This document shows, piece by piece, positions 4,953 to 12,317 of a stretch of 21,151 nucleotides of DNA; positions within the stretch are counted from its first letter, which is position 1; every line of letters begins with the position of its first letter. The stretch comes from a virus. The stretch spans positions 1 to 21,151 of the IMG/VR virus record IMGVR_UViG_3300025647_000339; one strand, given 5' to 3'. Below the pieces are notes generated by a model that had not been told where the DNA came from, did not search any database, and saw only the letters and a program-made list of their open reading frames with translations. The translations under genes were made by a program, and so were the position numbers.

Positions 4953-5659
4953 TAGAAGGCCTCTTTTTCTTGCCACACGTTAAGCCCATCCGCGCCCGGA
5001 TCCGGCTTGTGGTTTTTCTGCGCCCAGGCGTCAACAAATGCGGTTATATCGTCTTTGTGGTACTTGGCAATCCAATGCAGTAATGCGCGGTGATCTGTCA
5101 CCTCATAGCGCGTCACCGTGCGCATCCCTAATACTTTATCCTTAGATGCGGCGTTTGCCTTGCGCTGTGCTGCCTCTGCCTCGGCCATTGCGGCGGCGGC
5201 GGCGCGTTGCTGCTCAATATCGGCGGTGTTGACTGCCCGTGCAGCTTCCTGCGCTTTGCGGGTGGCTTCCCATGCCTCTGCCTGTGCTTTGCGTGTGGCC
5301 TCGGCCTTTTCATCCGCCAGCTTGGTCTTGAACGGGGAAACGCAGGCGACAAGCGCGGATTGCATCATATCGGCGTCATCGGTGTAGACCTTGACGGCGG
5401 CAACCTCGGCCTTCCATGCTTTGTGCAGCGGGTCGGTTTGCTCTTTGCCCGCCTTTGTCAGTTCGGCGCGGTAGGTTTTCATTCCCTTGATCAGCTTGTC
5501 AACTTCAAGCATTTGCGCTTCGGTCTCTACTTTTTGACCATCGGCCCAATTTGCAGTCTCGCAAATCAAGTTGTCATGATGCGCCACCACCGTTTCAATC
5601 GGGGTTGGTGGGGCGTTATCACCTGTCACGGCGCGGGGGTTTTCGGTTTGGGTGTTCAT
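4952..5659 (-). CDS. coiled-coil protein partnered with ERF
   Basis: This 235-residue protein has a disordered N-terminus rich in T/N/P and a helical segment with KGMKTYRAELTKAGKEQTDP. A long alanine-rich charged coiled coil follows at about residues 110-170 (KLADEKAEATRKAQAEAWEA and following). A small C-terminal domain (RYEVTDHRALLHWIAKYHKD, then FVDAW) ends it. I recognise this layout from proteins next to ssDNA-annealing recombinases in siphophages, but their exact role is not established to my knowledge. It starts 13 bases after the ERF stop with AGAGGA as ribosome site. Confidence 0.7.
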   Translation of the reverse strand: MNTQTENPRAVTGDNAPPTPIETVVAHHDNLICETANWADGQKVETEAQMLEVDKLIKGMKTYRAELTKAGKEQTDPLHKAWKAEVAAVKVYTDDADMMQSALVACVSPFKTKLADEKAEATRKAQAEAWEATRKAQEAARAVNTADIEQQRAAAAAMAEAEAAQRKANAASKDKVLGMRTVTRYEVTDHRALLHWIAKYHKDDITAFVDAWAQKNHKPDPGADGLNVWQEKEAF

Positions 5660-5671
5660 TGGTGCTATCCT

Positions 5672-6346
5672 CTAGTACGGTATGGAATCCCCGCCAAGGT
5701 CGGCGGGCGCTGCGATTTGTTCGGCTGTATTGGCAAGCGTCAATTCGTGCTTGCGCTTGTCTTTGGCCGCGATGACTGACGGCGCTAAAGCAATGTCGCG
5801 CGGGATATTTGACCATAACCGCTGCAAGTGGGCCATATCATCAGCGCCGCCCAGGTATGAACATGCCTGCGCAATTGCATCACTAGACACGGCGGCGGGC
5901 GCGGGCTTGCGTTGCTCTTGGCGCGGTTCAACCATCGGCGCGGCCTTCACTGCTGCGTTGCCGTCGTCGTCTTCCGGCGCAATCCCCGACATGCTCATAA
6001 GCCCATAACGGCGGGCATATGTTACCGCCGAGCCATAACCCTGCATATCATTCTTGGCGACGATCAGCGGAACGCGGCACTCTGCGCTTTCCCCGCTTTC
6101 GCCATGCACCAGAATAGTTTTGACATAGCGCCCTGTTTCATCATCAAACGGCGGTTGCAATACAGCGATACCATGCCGCGACAATGAAGGCATACAGGCA
6201 TCGCAAACGCTGGCAAGGTCGGCGTATTTCGTTTTGAAGTGCGGATTGTTGGCGTCTTTTAGCGCCTTACCCATTTCAGACTGTGCCGCAGCAAGGGCGG
6301 AATATAGCCCCTTATGTGTCGGCTTTGCATCGGCTTTATCGGTCAT
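5672..6346 (-). CDS. erf: ERF-family single-strand annealing protein
   Basis: The 224-residue protein carries the ERF core: LYSALAAAQSEMGKALKDA, NPHFKTKYADLASV near residues 38-51, then GYGSAVTYARRYGLMSMSGI followed by APEDDDGN. These are the landmarks of phage P22 Erf-type recombinases, which form rings and anneal complementary single strands, often to circularise phage DNA. The C-terminal third is variable. I chose the ATG at 6346 because GAGG lies nine bases upstream; the in-frame ATG at 6355 directly abuts that site. The gene opens a five-gene leftward operon behind an operator-controlled promoter and is supported by SSB and RusA on the other side. Confidence 0.9.
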   Translation of the reverse strand: MTDKADAKPTHKGLYSALAAAQSEMGKALKDANNPHFKTKYADLASVCDACMPSLSRHGIAVLQPPFDDETGRYVKTILVHGESGESAECRVPLIVAKNDMQGYGSAVTYARRYGLMSMSGIAPEDDDGNAAVKAAPMVEPRQEQRKPAPAAVSSDAIAQACSYLGGADDMAHLQRLWSNIPRDIALAPSVIAAKDKRKHELTLANTAEQIAAPADLGGDSIPY

Positions 6347-6378
6347 TGTTTCCATCCTCGTTGCGTTGATTATGGCCC

Positions 6379-6407
6379 ACCATACGCGACAAAAACGCGC
6401 CTTGCAA
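6379..6407 (-). promoter_or_regulatory. leftward promoter of the ERF operon
   Basis: On the minus strand, TTGCAA (6407-6402) and TATGGT (6384-6379) are 17 bases apart. Transcription would start near 6372, leaving about 13 bases before the GAGG of erf. The -35 box overlaps the left arm of operator copy 2, so repressor binding would block polymerase. Confidence 0.65.
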
Positions 6408-6424
6408 GCAATAAAAAGGCTTGC
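6403..6424. promoter_or_regulatory. palindromic operator, copy 2
   Basis: It is identical over 22 bp to 2690-2711 (TGCAAGC, eight bases, GGCTTGC) and lies in the same position relative to a leftward -35 box. Two exact copies 3.7 kb apart in non-coding DNA, both between divergent genes, indicate a shared regulator. Confidence 0.75.
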
Positions 6425-6449
6425 CATTCCCCTATATAAATGCAATGTT
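6421..6449 (+). promoter_or_regulatory. possible rightward promoter
   Basis: TTGCCA (6421-6426) lies in the right arm of the operator, but the best -10 at 17 bases is AATGTT (6444-6449), a weak match. TATATAAA at 6433-6440 is an alternative -10 without a -35. Downstream, GTTTGG (6447-6452) and CCAAAC (6466-6471) can form a leader hairpin just before the GGGGG ribosome site of the next gene. Confidence 0.35.
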
Positions 6450-6481
6450 TGGGCCTTGGATTGTACCAAACGGGGGCCGAA

Positions 6482-6634
6482 ATGATACGCTGGATTATAC
6501 AAGCACTGCGCAAAATGCCAGCCGTTTCGGTGCAAGCCCGCATCCATCGCCGCGCTGAACGGGTCTGCAATCGCAAGCCGGGTGACGTGGCAAAATACAT
6601 CGCAACGCATGAAATATTGAGGAAACACAAATGA
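6482..6634 (+). CDS. small basic protein, 50 aa
   Basis: ATG at 6482 opens a 50-codon frame: MIRWIIQALRKMPAVSVQAR, then a basic stretch with RIHRRAERVCNRK, ending EILRKHK. GGGGG precedes the start by about 6 bases. It overlaps the GapR-like gene as ATGA. The high arginine/lysine content suggests nucleic-acid contact, but I recognise no family. It is the first rightward gene after operator copy 2. Confidence 0.65.
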   Translation: MIRWIIQALRKMPAVSVQARIHRRAERVCNRKPGDVAKYIATHEILRKHK

Positions 6635-6867
6635 CAGACAAAACAACAGACGCGGAATTGCTGGCATTCATTGAACGCTTTGAGCGCGTTGATGCTGAAA
6701 AGGCTGACCTAGCCGACACCGCGAAAGAGCTTGCCGCAGAGGCTAAGGGTCGCGGGTTTGATGTAAAGGTATTGCGCAAGGTTGTGGCGCTGCGCAAACG
6801 GACGCGGGACGATATCGCAGAGGAAGAGGCGCTGCTTGATCTGTATCGCCGTGCTGGTGGCGTGTAG
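6631..6867 (+). CDS. GapR-family DNA-binding protein (DUF2312)
   Basis: This 78-residue protein matches the GapR pattern over nearly its full length. It begins with an acidic helix (DAELLAFIERFERVDAEKAD). Next comes the conserved core EAKGRGFDVKVLRKVVALRK and an acidic EEEALLDLY near the end. GapR is a short alphaproteobacterial nucleoid protein that clamps overtwisted DNA ahead of replication and transcription forks and helps topoisomerases. A phage copy could assist phage replication or interfere with host chromosome handling; this is inference. The family also supports an alphaproteobacterial host. It lies just before the RusA and SSB genes. Confidence 0.9.
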   Translation: MTDKTTDAELLAFIERFERVDAEKADLADTAKELAAEAKGRGFDVKVLRKVVALRKRTRDDIAEEEALLDLYRRAGGV

Positions 6868-6868
6868 C

Positions 6869-7279
6869 GTGGCCGCATTAACCGTATCATTCCCATGGCC
6901 GCATAAAGACCTTTCGCCCAACGCGCGAAAGCACTGGCGTCAGGTGGCACAGCGAAAGAAGGCATATCGCCACGGATGCGCATGGGAGGCACAGCAAGCA
7001 TTTAACGAGGCAGGCAGGCCAGTCATGCGGGGCGTGGTGGCAAAGGTCACGTTTCACCCGCCATGCGCCCGCAAGCGTGATCTGGACAACGCTATTGCAA
7101 GCATCAAGGCGGGGTTAGACGGTATCGCTGACGTGATTGGGGTGGATGACAGCAAGTGGGGCTTATCGCTCCAATGGGGCGAGCCTGTTAAGTTTGGGCG
7201 CGTGTCGGTAGAGTTTACGGCTGCGGAGGTGGTTATTCCATTGCGCGGCGTGATTAATGGAAATGAAGGGAAAGCATAA
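6869..7279 (+). CDS. rusA: RusA-family Holliday junction resolvase
   Basis: I start at the GTG at 6869, one base after the GapR-like stop, giving 136 residues. The N-terminus MAALTVSFPWPHKDLSPNAR has the F-P-x-P-x-x-L-S-x-N-x-R signature of the RusA family. The catalytic cluster KRDLDNAIASIKAGLDGIAD holds Asp71 and Asp73, and GVDDSKW supplies Asp93/Asp94. RusA enzymes are dimeric nucleases that resolve four-way junctions made by recombination and stalled forks. The gene stop overlaps the SSB start as TAATG, so expression is coupled. Confidence 0.85.
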   Translation: MAALTVSFPWPHKDLSPNARKHWRQVAQRKKAYRHGCAWEAQQAFNEAGRPVMRGVVAKVTFHPPCARKRDLDNAIASIKAGLDGIADVIGVDDSKWGLSLQWGEPVKFGRVSVEFTAAEVVIPLRGVINGNEGKA

Positions 7280-7686
7280 TGCAGAAACTAACTATTGCAG
7301 GAAATTGCGGCAAAGACCCTGTTTTGCGCAACACGGGCAGCGGTGACGCCGTGCTTGGGTTCTCACTGGCGGTTGATAATGGAAAAGACGCCAGCGGCCA
7401 GAAGCGGGAAAGCACGTGGTACGACTGTAGCATATGGGGCAAGCGGGCTACATCGTTGCAATCCTACATCACCAAAGGCACAAAGCTGGTGCTGGTCGGC
7501 AGGCCAACCGTGCGCGTGCATGAAGGCAAGGCGTATCTTGGCATCAGCGTGGATGACCTAACGTTCATGGGCGGCGGTGAAAGCCGAGGAAATGGCGATG
7601 CAGGCGGGTATCAATCTGGCGGGGCGTCACCGGGCGATGGTGGCGGCGGGCGGTCTGATATGGATGATTCAGACCTGCCGTTCTGA
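7279..7686 (+). CDS. ssb: single-stranded DNA-binding protein
   Basis: The 135-residue protein has an OB fold of SSB type (MQKLTIAGNCGKDPVLRNTG; then STWYDCSIWGKRA; then KGTKLVLVGRPTV; then YLGISVDDLTFMGG at about residue 100). A flexible glycine-rich linker follows, and it ends with the acidic tip MDDSDLPF. That tip recruits replication and repair partners. The protein likely coats single strands for ERF annealing and for phage replication. It is shorter than Escherichia coli SSB, which is common in phages. Confidence 0.93.
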   Translation: MQKLTIAGNCGKDPVLRNTGSGDAVLGFSLAVDNGKDASGQKRESTWYDCSIWGKRATSLQSYITKGTKLVLVGRPTVRVHEGKAYLGISVDDLTFMGGGESRGNGDAGGYQSGGASPGDGGGGRSDMDDSDLPF

Positions 7687-7688
7687 TC

Positions 7689-7865
7689 ATGGCAGCGATT
7701 GAGGCTTTAACCAACGCCGTGCTTGGCTTTGGCGTATCATGGGCGGCCACGACCTTTGTGCTAGGGTATTCCCCGGCGCAAAGCGTTGCTGTGACATCCA
7801 TGTTTTTTGTGCTTTCATTTGCGCGGTCGTATGTGCTGCGCAGGATATTCGCGGGGATGAAATGA
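7689..7865 (+). CDS. small two-span membrane protein (DUF7220-like)
   Basis: The ATG at 7689 lies three bases after the SSB stop and opens 58 codons. The product has a first hydrophobic segment (AVLGFGVSWAATTFVLGY), a second (SVAVTSMFFVLSFAR) and the C-terminal SYVLRRIFAGMK. The order EA-x-TN-x-x-x-GFG-V and the closing SF-AR-SY-x-LRR match small phage membrane proteins that I recall as DUF7220. Their function is unknown to me. The gene is last in its operon, directly before a strong terminator. Confidence 0.75.
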   Translation: MAAIEALTNAVLGFGVSWAATTFVLGYSPAQSVAVTSMFFVLSFARSYVLRRIFAGMK

Positions 7866-7875
7866 GCATAAACCG

Positions 7876-7912
7876 AAGCCCCGCCGTTTGACTGGCGGGG
7901 CTTGATTGTTTG
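7876..7912 (+). terminator. strong intrinsic terminator after the SSB operon
   Basis: AAGCCCCGCC (7876-7885) and GGCGGGGCTT (7894-7903) form a perfect 10-bp stem with an 8-base loop, followed by GATTGTTTGG. It starts 11 bases after the membrane protein stop and closes the transcript that begins at the 6.4-kb control region. Confidence 0.85.
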
Positions 7913-8006
7913 GCTTGGTCGGCCTATTGTGAGTGCATCCAATGCAAGGAACAGCATAGCGCGGGTGGTGCCGATATGCAAGACCTTGCCCAAATACGAG
8001 GGCAAT

Positions 8007-8747
<741 letters not shown>

Positions 8748-8781
8748 CGCGATTAAATTGCGACTAAGCGCTAAAAATGCG

Positions 8782-8837
8782 TTTACATCATCCCCGCAAT
8801 GTGCGAATAATTACAAGCGCGGCTAGGTTGGCCAACC
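8782..8837 (+). promoter_or_regulatory. promoter and palindromic operator of the helicase cassette
   Basis: TTTACA (8782-8787) and AATAAT (8806-8811) each match the consensus at five of six positions and are 18 bases apart. A perfect 12-bp palindrome GGTTGGCCAACC lies at 8826-8837, just after the expected transcription start near 8818, where a repressor would block elongation. GCTAG at 8822-8826 and 8842-8846 flanks it. The 148-base gap 8748-8895 thus appears to be a control region. Confidence 0.6.
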
Positions 8838-8895
8838 GAACGCTAGTCCTCCCCTAGCTGCCGCGCACAACAAGGGAGACGCCAAGGAGGGCGAT

Positions 8896-10281
8896 ATGAG
8901 TTTGCAGGAATATCGGGAATACATTGCATCTAGGTCGGTGGATGTTCAGTATCGCGGGTTTACCCCAAAGCCTATCAACGCGCTTGCTAAAGTTCACCAG
9001 ACGCGGGCGCTAGAGTTTGCTATGAACTCTGGGCAGTCAGCATCTTTCTTGGATACGGGGCTTGGCAAGTCGTTCATCGAACTTGAATTTGCCCGTCAAT
9101 GCGTTGAAGAAACAGGTAAGCCGTCATTGATTTTGACGCCGTTGGCTGTTGCTGGTCAGATGATCAGAGAGGCCAACAAATTTAATATTGACGCGCGACA
9201 GATCAAAGAAAATGCAGATATTGGCGGCGGCGTCATGGTCATGAACTATGACCGGTTGGCCAAAATTGATACGTCTGTTTTCGGCGCTGTAATTTTGGAT
9301 GAAAGCAGTATCCTGAAGTCGTTTGCTGGCAAAACGCGCATGATGCTGATGGAAGCGTTTAAACATACGCCATTCAAACTTGCGGCGACTGCAACCCCGT
9401 CGCCCAATGACCATATGGAACTTGGAAACCATGCTGAGTTTTTGGGGGTCATGCGTCAGCAGGAAATGCTTTCGAAGTGGTTTATTAACGACACGTCTAC
9501 AGCATCGCAGGACTGGCGTTTGAAGGGCCATGCGGTCGAAGACTTCTGGCAATGGGTGGCAAGCTGGAGCCGGTGCGCGACACTTCCAAGCGATCTTGGC
9601 GGTGATGATGAAGGTTATGTTTTGCCTGATGTTGTGCGGACACTGCACACGGTAGACGCTGACAGGTCAACAAATTCAGAAGGCATGTTGTTTCGTATTC
9701 CCGAATTGTCAGCAACGTCTTTCCATGCCGAAAAGAGGCTAACTATGTCGGACAGGGTGGCCAAGGCTTCGGAACTTGCAACACATGGCGAGCCTGTAAC
9801 TGTGTGGTGTGAAAGCAATGAAGAAAGCAAGTTGCTCGCCAAGATGATACCTGACGCGCGTGAGGTTCGCGGCGATATGACGCCAGATCAAAAAGAAGAA
9901 CTGTTGCTTGGGTTCGTTGATGGTGATTTTCGCGTGATTGTCACCAAGCCCAAAATCGCTGGATTTGGTGTAAACTGGCAGCACTGCGCTCATGCTGTTT
10001 TTGCGTCTATCAGCTATAGCTATGAGCAGCATTACCAGGCTGTGAGGCGGTCGCATCGGTTTGGGCAAAAGCAACAGGTCGTGAATGATATTGTTGTTGC
10101 TGATACTGAATTGGCGATATGGAATGTGATAAATGAAAAGGGCGCAAAGCATGAGGAAATGAAACGTCGAATGGCTGTTGCTATGAAGTCGGCGCAGTCT
10201 CAATCTAAAACACGCGTTAAATATGACCGTCCAGTTGAATTAGCCTTTCCATCATGGCTTAAATCGGAGAATGCAGCATGA
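8896..10281 (+). CDS. SNF2/DEAD-like superfamily 2 helicase
   Basis: The 461-residue protein has helicase motifs in order. A Walker A variant DTGLGKS lies at 53-59. Motif II is LDESS at 134-138, with DESS in place of DEAH. Motif III is ATATPSPND at 164-172. GFGVN is at 356-360, and motif VI QAVRRSHRFGQKQ is at 381-393. The last two are typical of SNF2-type translocases. An ideal ribosome site AAGGAGG stands seven bases before the ATG. Its stop overlaps the methyltransferase start as ATGA. SNF2-like proteins next to DNA methyltransferases are frequent in phages; proposed roles are DNA remodelling or anti-restriction. It could also be part of replication, since the genes around the cassette are replication genes. 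Confidence 0.88.
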   Translation: MSLQEYREYIASRSVDVQYRGFTPKPINALAKVHQTRALEFAMNSGQSASFLDTGLGKSFIELEFARQCVEETGKPSLILTPLAVAGQMIREANKFNIDARQIKENADIGGGVMVMNYDRLAKIDTSVFGAVILDESSILKSFAGKTRMMLMEAFKHTPFKLAATATPSPNDHMELGNHAEFLGVMRQQEMLSKWFINDTSTASQDWRLKGHAVEDFWQWVASWSRCATLPSDLGGDDEGYVLPDVVRTLHTVDADRSTNSEGMLFRIPELSATSFHAEKRLTMSDRVAKASELATHGEPVTVWCESNEESKLLAKMIPDAREVRGDMTPDQKEELLLGFVDGDFRVIVTKPKIAGFGVNWQHCAHAVFASISYSYEQHYQAVRRSHRFGQKQQVVNDIVVADTELAIWNVINEKGAKHEEMKRRMAVAMKSAQSQSKTRVKYDRPVELAFPSWLKSENAA

Positions 10282-11276
10282 AACAACCAGAATTTAGCGG
10301 GGCCGGGTGGGCTTTGCACAACTCGGATTGCATCGAGGGCATGCACGCAATGCCTGAAAACAGCGTTGATCTGACGATCTTTTCTCCGCCATTTGGTGAC
10401 TTGTTCGTTTACAGCGATAGCGAGCGTGATCTTGGCAATGCGGGCACTGGCCAAAAGTTTATCAACCAATACAAGTTTTTTGCTGATGCTCTAACGCGGG
10501 TAATGAAGCCGGGGCGAATTGCATGCGTGCATTGCACTGATTTGCCGATGCGCAAGGGCCGCGACGGGGCTATTGGATTGCAAGACTTTAGCGGCGACTT
10601 AATCAAGGCTCATACGGCGGCGGGGCTTATTTATCATGGCCGCGCCACCATTTGGAAAGACCCTGTAGTTGAGATGCAACGGACAAAGGCGCTTGGTCTG
10701 TTGTATAAGCAGATCCGCAAAGACAGCGCTATGAACCGTGTTGGGATGCCTGATTATATGCTGTTTTTTCGCAAGGACGGCGATAATCCAGACAGGATTG
10801 AACACTCTGCGCCGGGCGACATTAAGGCGGCGCTACCAATTGCGCGGAAATGGATGGAACACATGCGCAAGCAAGGTCTATGCGCGACTGTTCCAAATGA
10901 TGAATTGCTTGTTGAGTTGATCAAGCATGCAGAGTTTGACGTTTACGAATGGCAAAAGCTGGCAAGTCCTGTCTGGATGAATATTAATCAGGGCAATGTT
11001 TTGAATGGATACCGCGCGGCCAAGGGGCAGCATGACGAGCGCCACGTATGCCCATTGCAGCTTGATACGATTGAGAACTGTTTGCGGCTTTATAGCAAGC
11101 CGGGGGATGTGGTTATGGACCCATTTAACGGGATTGGCAGCACGGGGTTCCAGGCTGTTAAAATGTTCCGCAAATATATCGGGTTTGAGTTGAAGCCGGA
11201 ATATGCTGCGCAGGCTAACAAGAACCTAAAAGACGCAGAGACTACGGCGGGTGACTTGTTCGGGGCGGCGGCGTAA
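10278..11276 (+). CDS. beta-class DNA amino-methyltransferase
   Basis: The 332-residue protein has motif IV SPPF at 36-39 near the N-terminus and the SAM-binding motif I DPFNGIGSTG at 281-290 near the C-terminus. This circular order defines the beta class, and SPPF/SPPY occurs in both N4-cytosine and N6-adenine enzymes, so the modified base cannot be told from sequence alone. The long middle (about 100-260) is the target-recognition part, with TIWKDPVVEMQRTKALGLLY and MPDYMLFFRKDG. It is the second DNA methyltransferase of the window, without a restriction enzyme, and fits phage self-protection. It is coupled to the helicase and the zinc-ribbon gene. Confidence 0.9.
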   Translation: MKQPEFSGAGWALHNSDCIEGMHAMPENSVDLTIFSPPFGDLFVYSDSERDLGNAGTGQKFINQYKFFADALTRVMKPGRIACVHCTDLPMRKGRDGAIGLQDFSGDLIKAHTAAGLIYHGRATIWKDPVVEMQRTKALGLLYKQIRKDSAMNRVGMPDYMLFFRKDGDNPDRIEHSAPGDIKAALPIARKWMEHMRKQGLCATVPNDELLVELIKHAEFDVYEWQKLASPVWMNINQGNVLNGYRAAKGQHDERHVCPLQLDTIENCLRLYSKPGDVVMDPFNGIGSTGFQAVKMFRKYIGFELKPEYAAQANKNLKDAETTAGDLFGAAA

Positions 11277-11464
11277 TGCAAAATGAACTTGAGTGGGTTG
11301 GGGTATCGGTCCCCAACTCGCGCGGGATATTCCGCCGCGCATGCCCATGGTGCAGCCATACGCGGAAAAAAAAGCGCGAGAAGTGTTTGAAAGTGATTGT
11401 TCGGAAGTCATCTGCGACAATGCAGTGCTATCATTGCAAGATTGAGAAGGATATTTCCGCATGA
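11276..11464 (+). CDS. zinc-ribbon protein, 62 aa
   Basis: The protein has two cysteine pairs: CPWC (residues 23-26) and CYHC (51-54), with a further Cys37 between them in a lysine-rich segment (RKKKREKCLKVIVRKS). This is the layout of a zinc ribbon like those at the N-terminus of phage primases. The protein is too short to be a primase, so it may be a stand-alone DNA-binding or adaptor module of the helicase/methyltransferase cassette. Its ATG overlaps the methyltransferase stop (TAATG) and its stop overlaps the next start (ATGA). The direct-repeat remnant starts just after its stop. Confidence 0.75.
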   Translation: MQNELEWVGVSVPNSRGIFRRACPWCSHTRKKKREKCLKVIVRKSSATMQCYHCKIEKDISA

Positions 11465-11904
11465 TCAAGGCATCAACAGAGATACAGCATCGGGCGGAAC
11501 TTCCGACACCATCGCCACGGGTAGCGCAATCGCTTTCGCCGGAACAGCTCGCCGCGCACCGTCAGAGGATTGCTTTTGACGTCGAGGTCGTCTTGTCGGG
11601 ATACTGGCAATCATTTCCACCAGCGGCGATTAAAGCGGGCATCTTGGCCGATTGGTGCGATGCGCTGGAGGACTGGACGCCGGAGCAAATCCTCTATGCG
11701 CTGCGCAAATGGCGCAATGACTTTCCCGACAAGCGCCCCAACCCCGGCCACATTGTCGGCATGATGAAAGACCTTCGGGGCCGCAGGCTTGCTAAGACGA
11801 TTGCGCCAGCGGCAGAGCCTGAAGCTGCCCCGCGCATTAGCAAGGAAGCCGCTGCGGACATCATGGCGGCGCATGGTTTTCGGCCCAAGACATTTATCGA
11901 TTAA
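11461..11904 (+). CDS. phage replication-associated protein, 147 aa
   Basis: The protein reads PRVAQSLSPEQLAAHRQRIA near the start, then FDVEVVLSGYWQSF, then the conserved-looking block ILADWCDALEDWTPEQILYA and LRKWRNDFPDKRPNPGHIVG, MMK. I recognise this last block (W-x-x-EL, then ALRKWRN-x-x-P-x-KRPNPGHI) from small proteins in replication regions of alphaproteobacterial phages; a helicase-loader role is possible but not shown. Residues 9 to 39 are encoded by the same DNA that carries the DUF1376 tail remnant in another frame. The ATG at 11461 overlaps the zinc-ribbon stop, so the N-terminus may be a new join. Confidence 0.75.
   Translation: MIKASTEIQHRAELPTPSPRVAQSLSPEQLAAHRQRIAFDVEVVLSGYWQSFPPAAIKAGILADWCDALEDWTPEQILYALRKWRNDFPDKRPNPGHIVGMMKDLRGRRLAKTIAPAAEPEAAPRISKEAAADIMAAHGFRPKTFID
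11487..11579 (+). pseudogene. remnant of a second DUF1376 C-terminus
   Basis: In a frame other than that of the 147-residue gene, these bases encode ASGGTSDTIATGSAIAFAG, then TARRAPSEDCF, then TGA. The DUF1376 protein at 8655-8747 has SAGRTSNAHATSQAIAFAG, VAGRSPSEDCF and a stop at the same place. Identity is about 19 of 30 residues, and many base differences are silent in this frame. It is the leftover end of a related gene that once overlapped the 147-residue gene. Confidence 0.75.
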
Positions 11905-11988
11905 CGCGCTAAATAGTTGTTGCAAGCTGCATGCGATTGTGAAAATGTAGTTGAATATTGCAACCATTAACGCACCGGAGTTTGACCA
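11905..11988. promoter_or_regulatory. short gap with inverted repeat
   Basis: GTTGCAA (11919-11925) and TTGCAAC (11958-11964) form an inverted repeat with a 32-base gap. The first arm runs into TGCAAGC, a half site of the operators at 2690 and 6403. No convincing promoter pair is visible. It may hold a promoter for the long gene chain to 14007. Confidence 0.3.
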
Positions 11989-12039
11989 ATGACAGAACAC
12001 AATCAACCATCGCCAAGCCGCAAGGGGGGCGCAGAATGA
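11989..12039 (+). CDS. leader-like micro-gene, 16 aa
   Basis: ATG at 11989 opens MTEHNQPSPSRKGGAE and stops at 12037-12039, overlapping the next ATG at 12036 as ATGA. CGGAG lies nine bases upstream. It may be a short translated leader that couples ribosomes to the next gene. No function is implied by its composition. Confidence 0.35.
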   Translation: MTEHNQPSPSRKGGAE

Positions 12040-12317
12040 TCGAGGCACCGGAAACGATTTGGATACAGACCAATTACATCAAAGATTGCTGCGATTTGGA
12101 AAACTGGGACACAAAGCCGGACGCCAACGAAATGGACTATTTCACCGGATACCGCCGCGAAGACCTTGCCCCCACGCTATCCGCCGCGATGGAATTGCCA
12201 GAGGTGCGGGCGCTGGTGGAGGCGGCTATCAAAATACGGCAACGGTGCGGGCCTATGGCGGCGGATGGAAAGCAGTTTGACGCCGCCATTGCCCAACTCA
12301 AGGAGGCCAAGCCATGA
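12036..12317 (+). CDS. hypothetical protein, paralogue of the gene at 892
   Basis: The 93-residue protein starts at the ATG at 12036 with a GGGGGG stretch upstream. It shares APETIW/Y at the N-terminus, YRR-E/D-DL and P-x-V-x-ALV in the middle and the C-terminal AAIAQLKEAKP with the minus-strand gene 892-1191. The part between differs (here DCCDLENWDTKPDANEMDYF). It is cytoplasmic; function is unknown. It overlaps the DnaA-like gene as ATGA. Confidence 0.75.
   Translation: MIEAPETIWIQTNYIKDCCDLENWDTKPDANEMDYFTGYRREDLAPTLSAAMELPEVRALVEAAIKIRQRCGPMAADGKQFDAAIAQLKEAKP

Noticed and set aside
5207-5779. Plus-strand open frame of 190 codons
   Set aside because: It is antisense to the coiled-coil protein and erf and its glycine/leucine/cysteine-rich product shows no family feature.
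7866-7895. Nine-codon frame starting at the ATGA after the membrane protein
   Set aside because: It ends within the terminator stem and is too short to support, although the ATGA overlap resembles those elsewhere.
7976-7988. Third operator copy at TGCAAGACCTTGC
   Set aside because: It has related half sites (GCAAG and CTTGC) but only two bases between them, unlike the spacing of the two identical operators.
9124-9648. Open frame of 174 codons on the minus strand
   Set aside because: It is a mirror of the helicase gene, whose motifs explain the conservation. The product is rich in histidine, arginine and asparagine with no domain.
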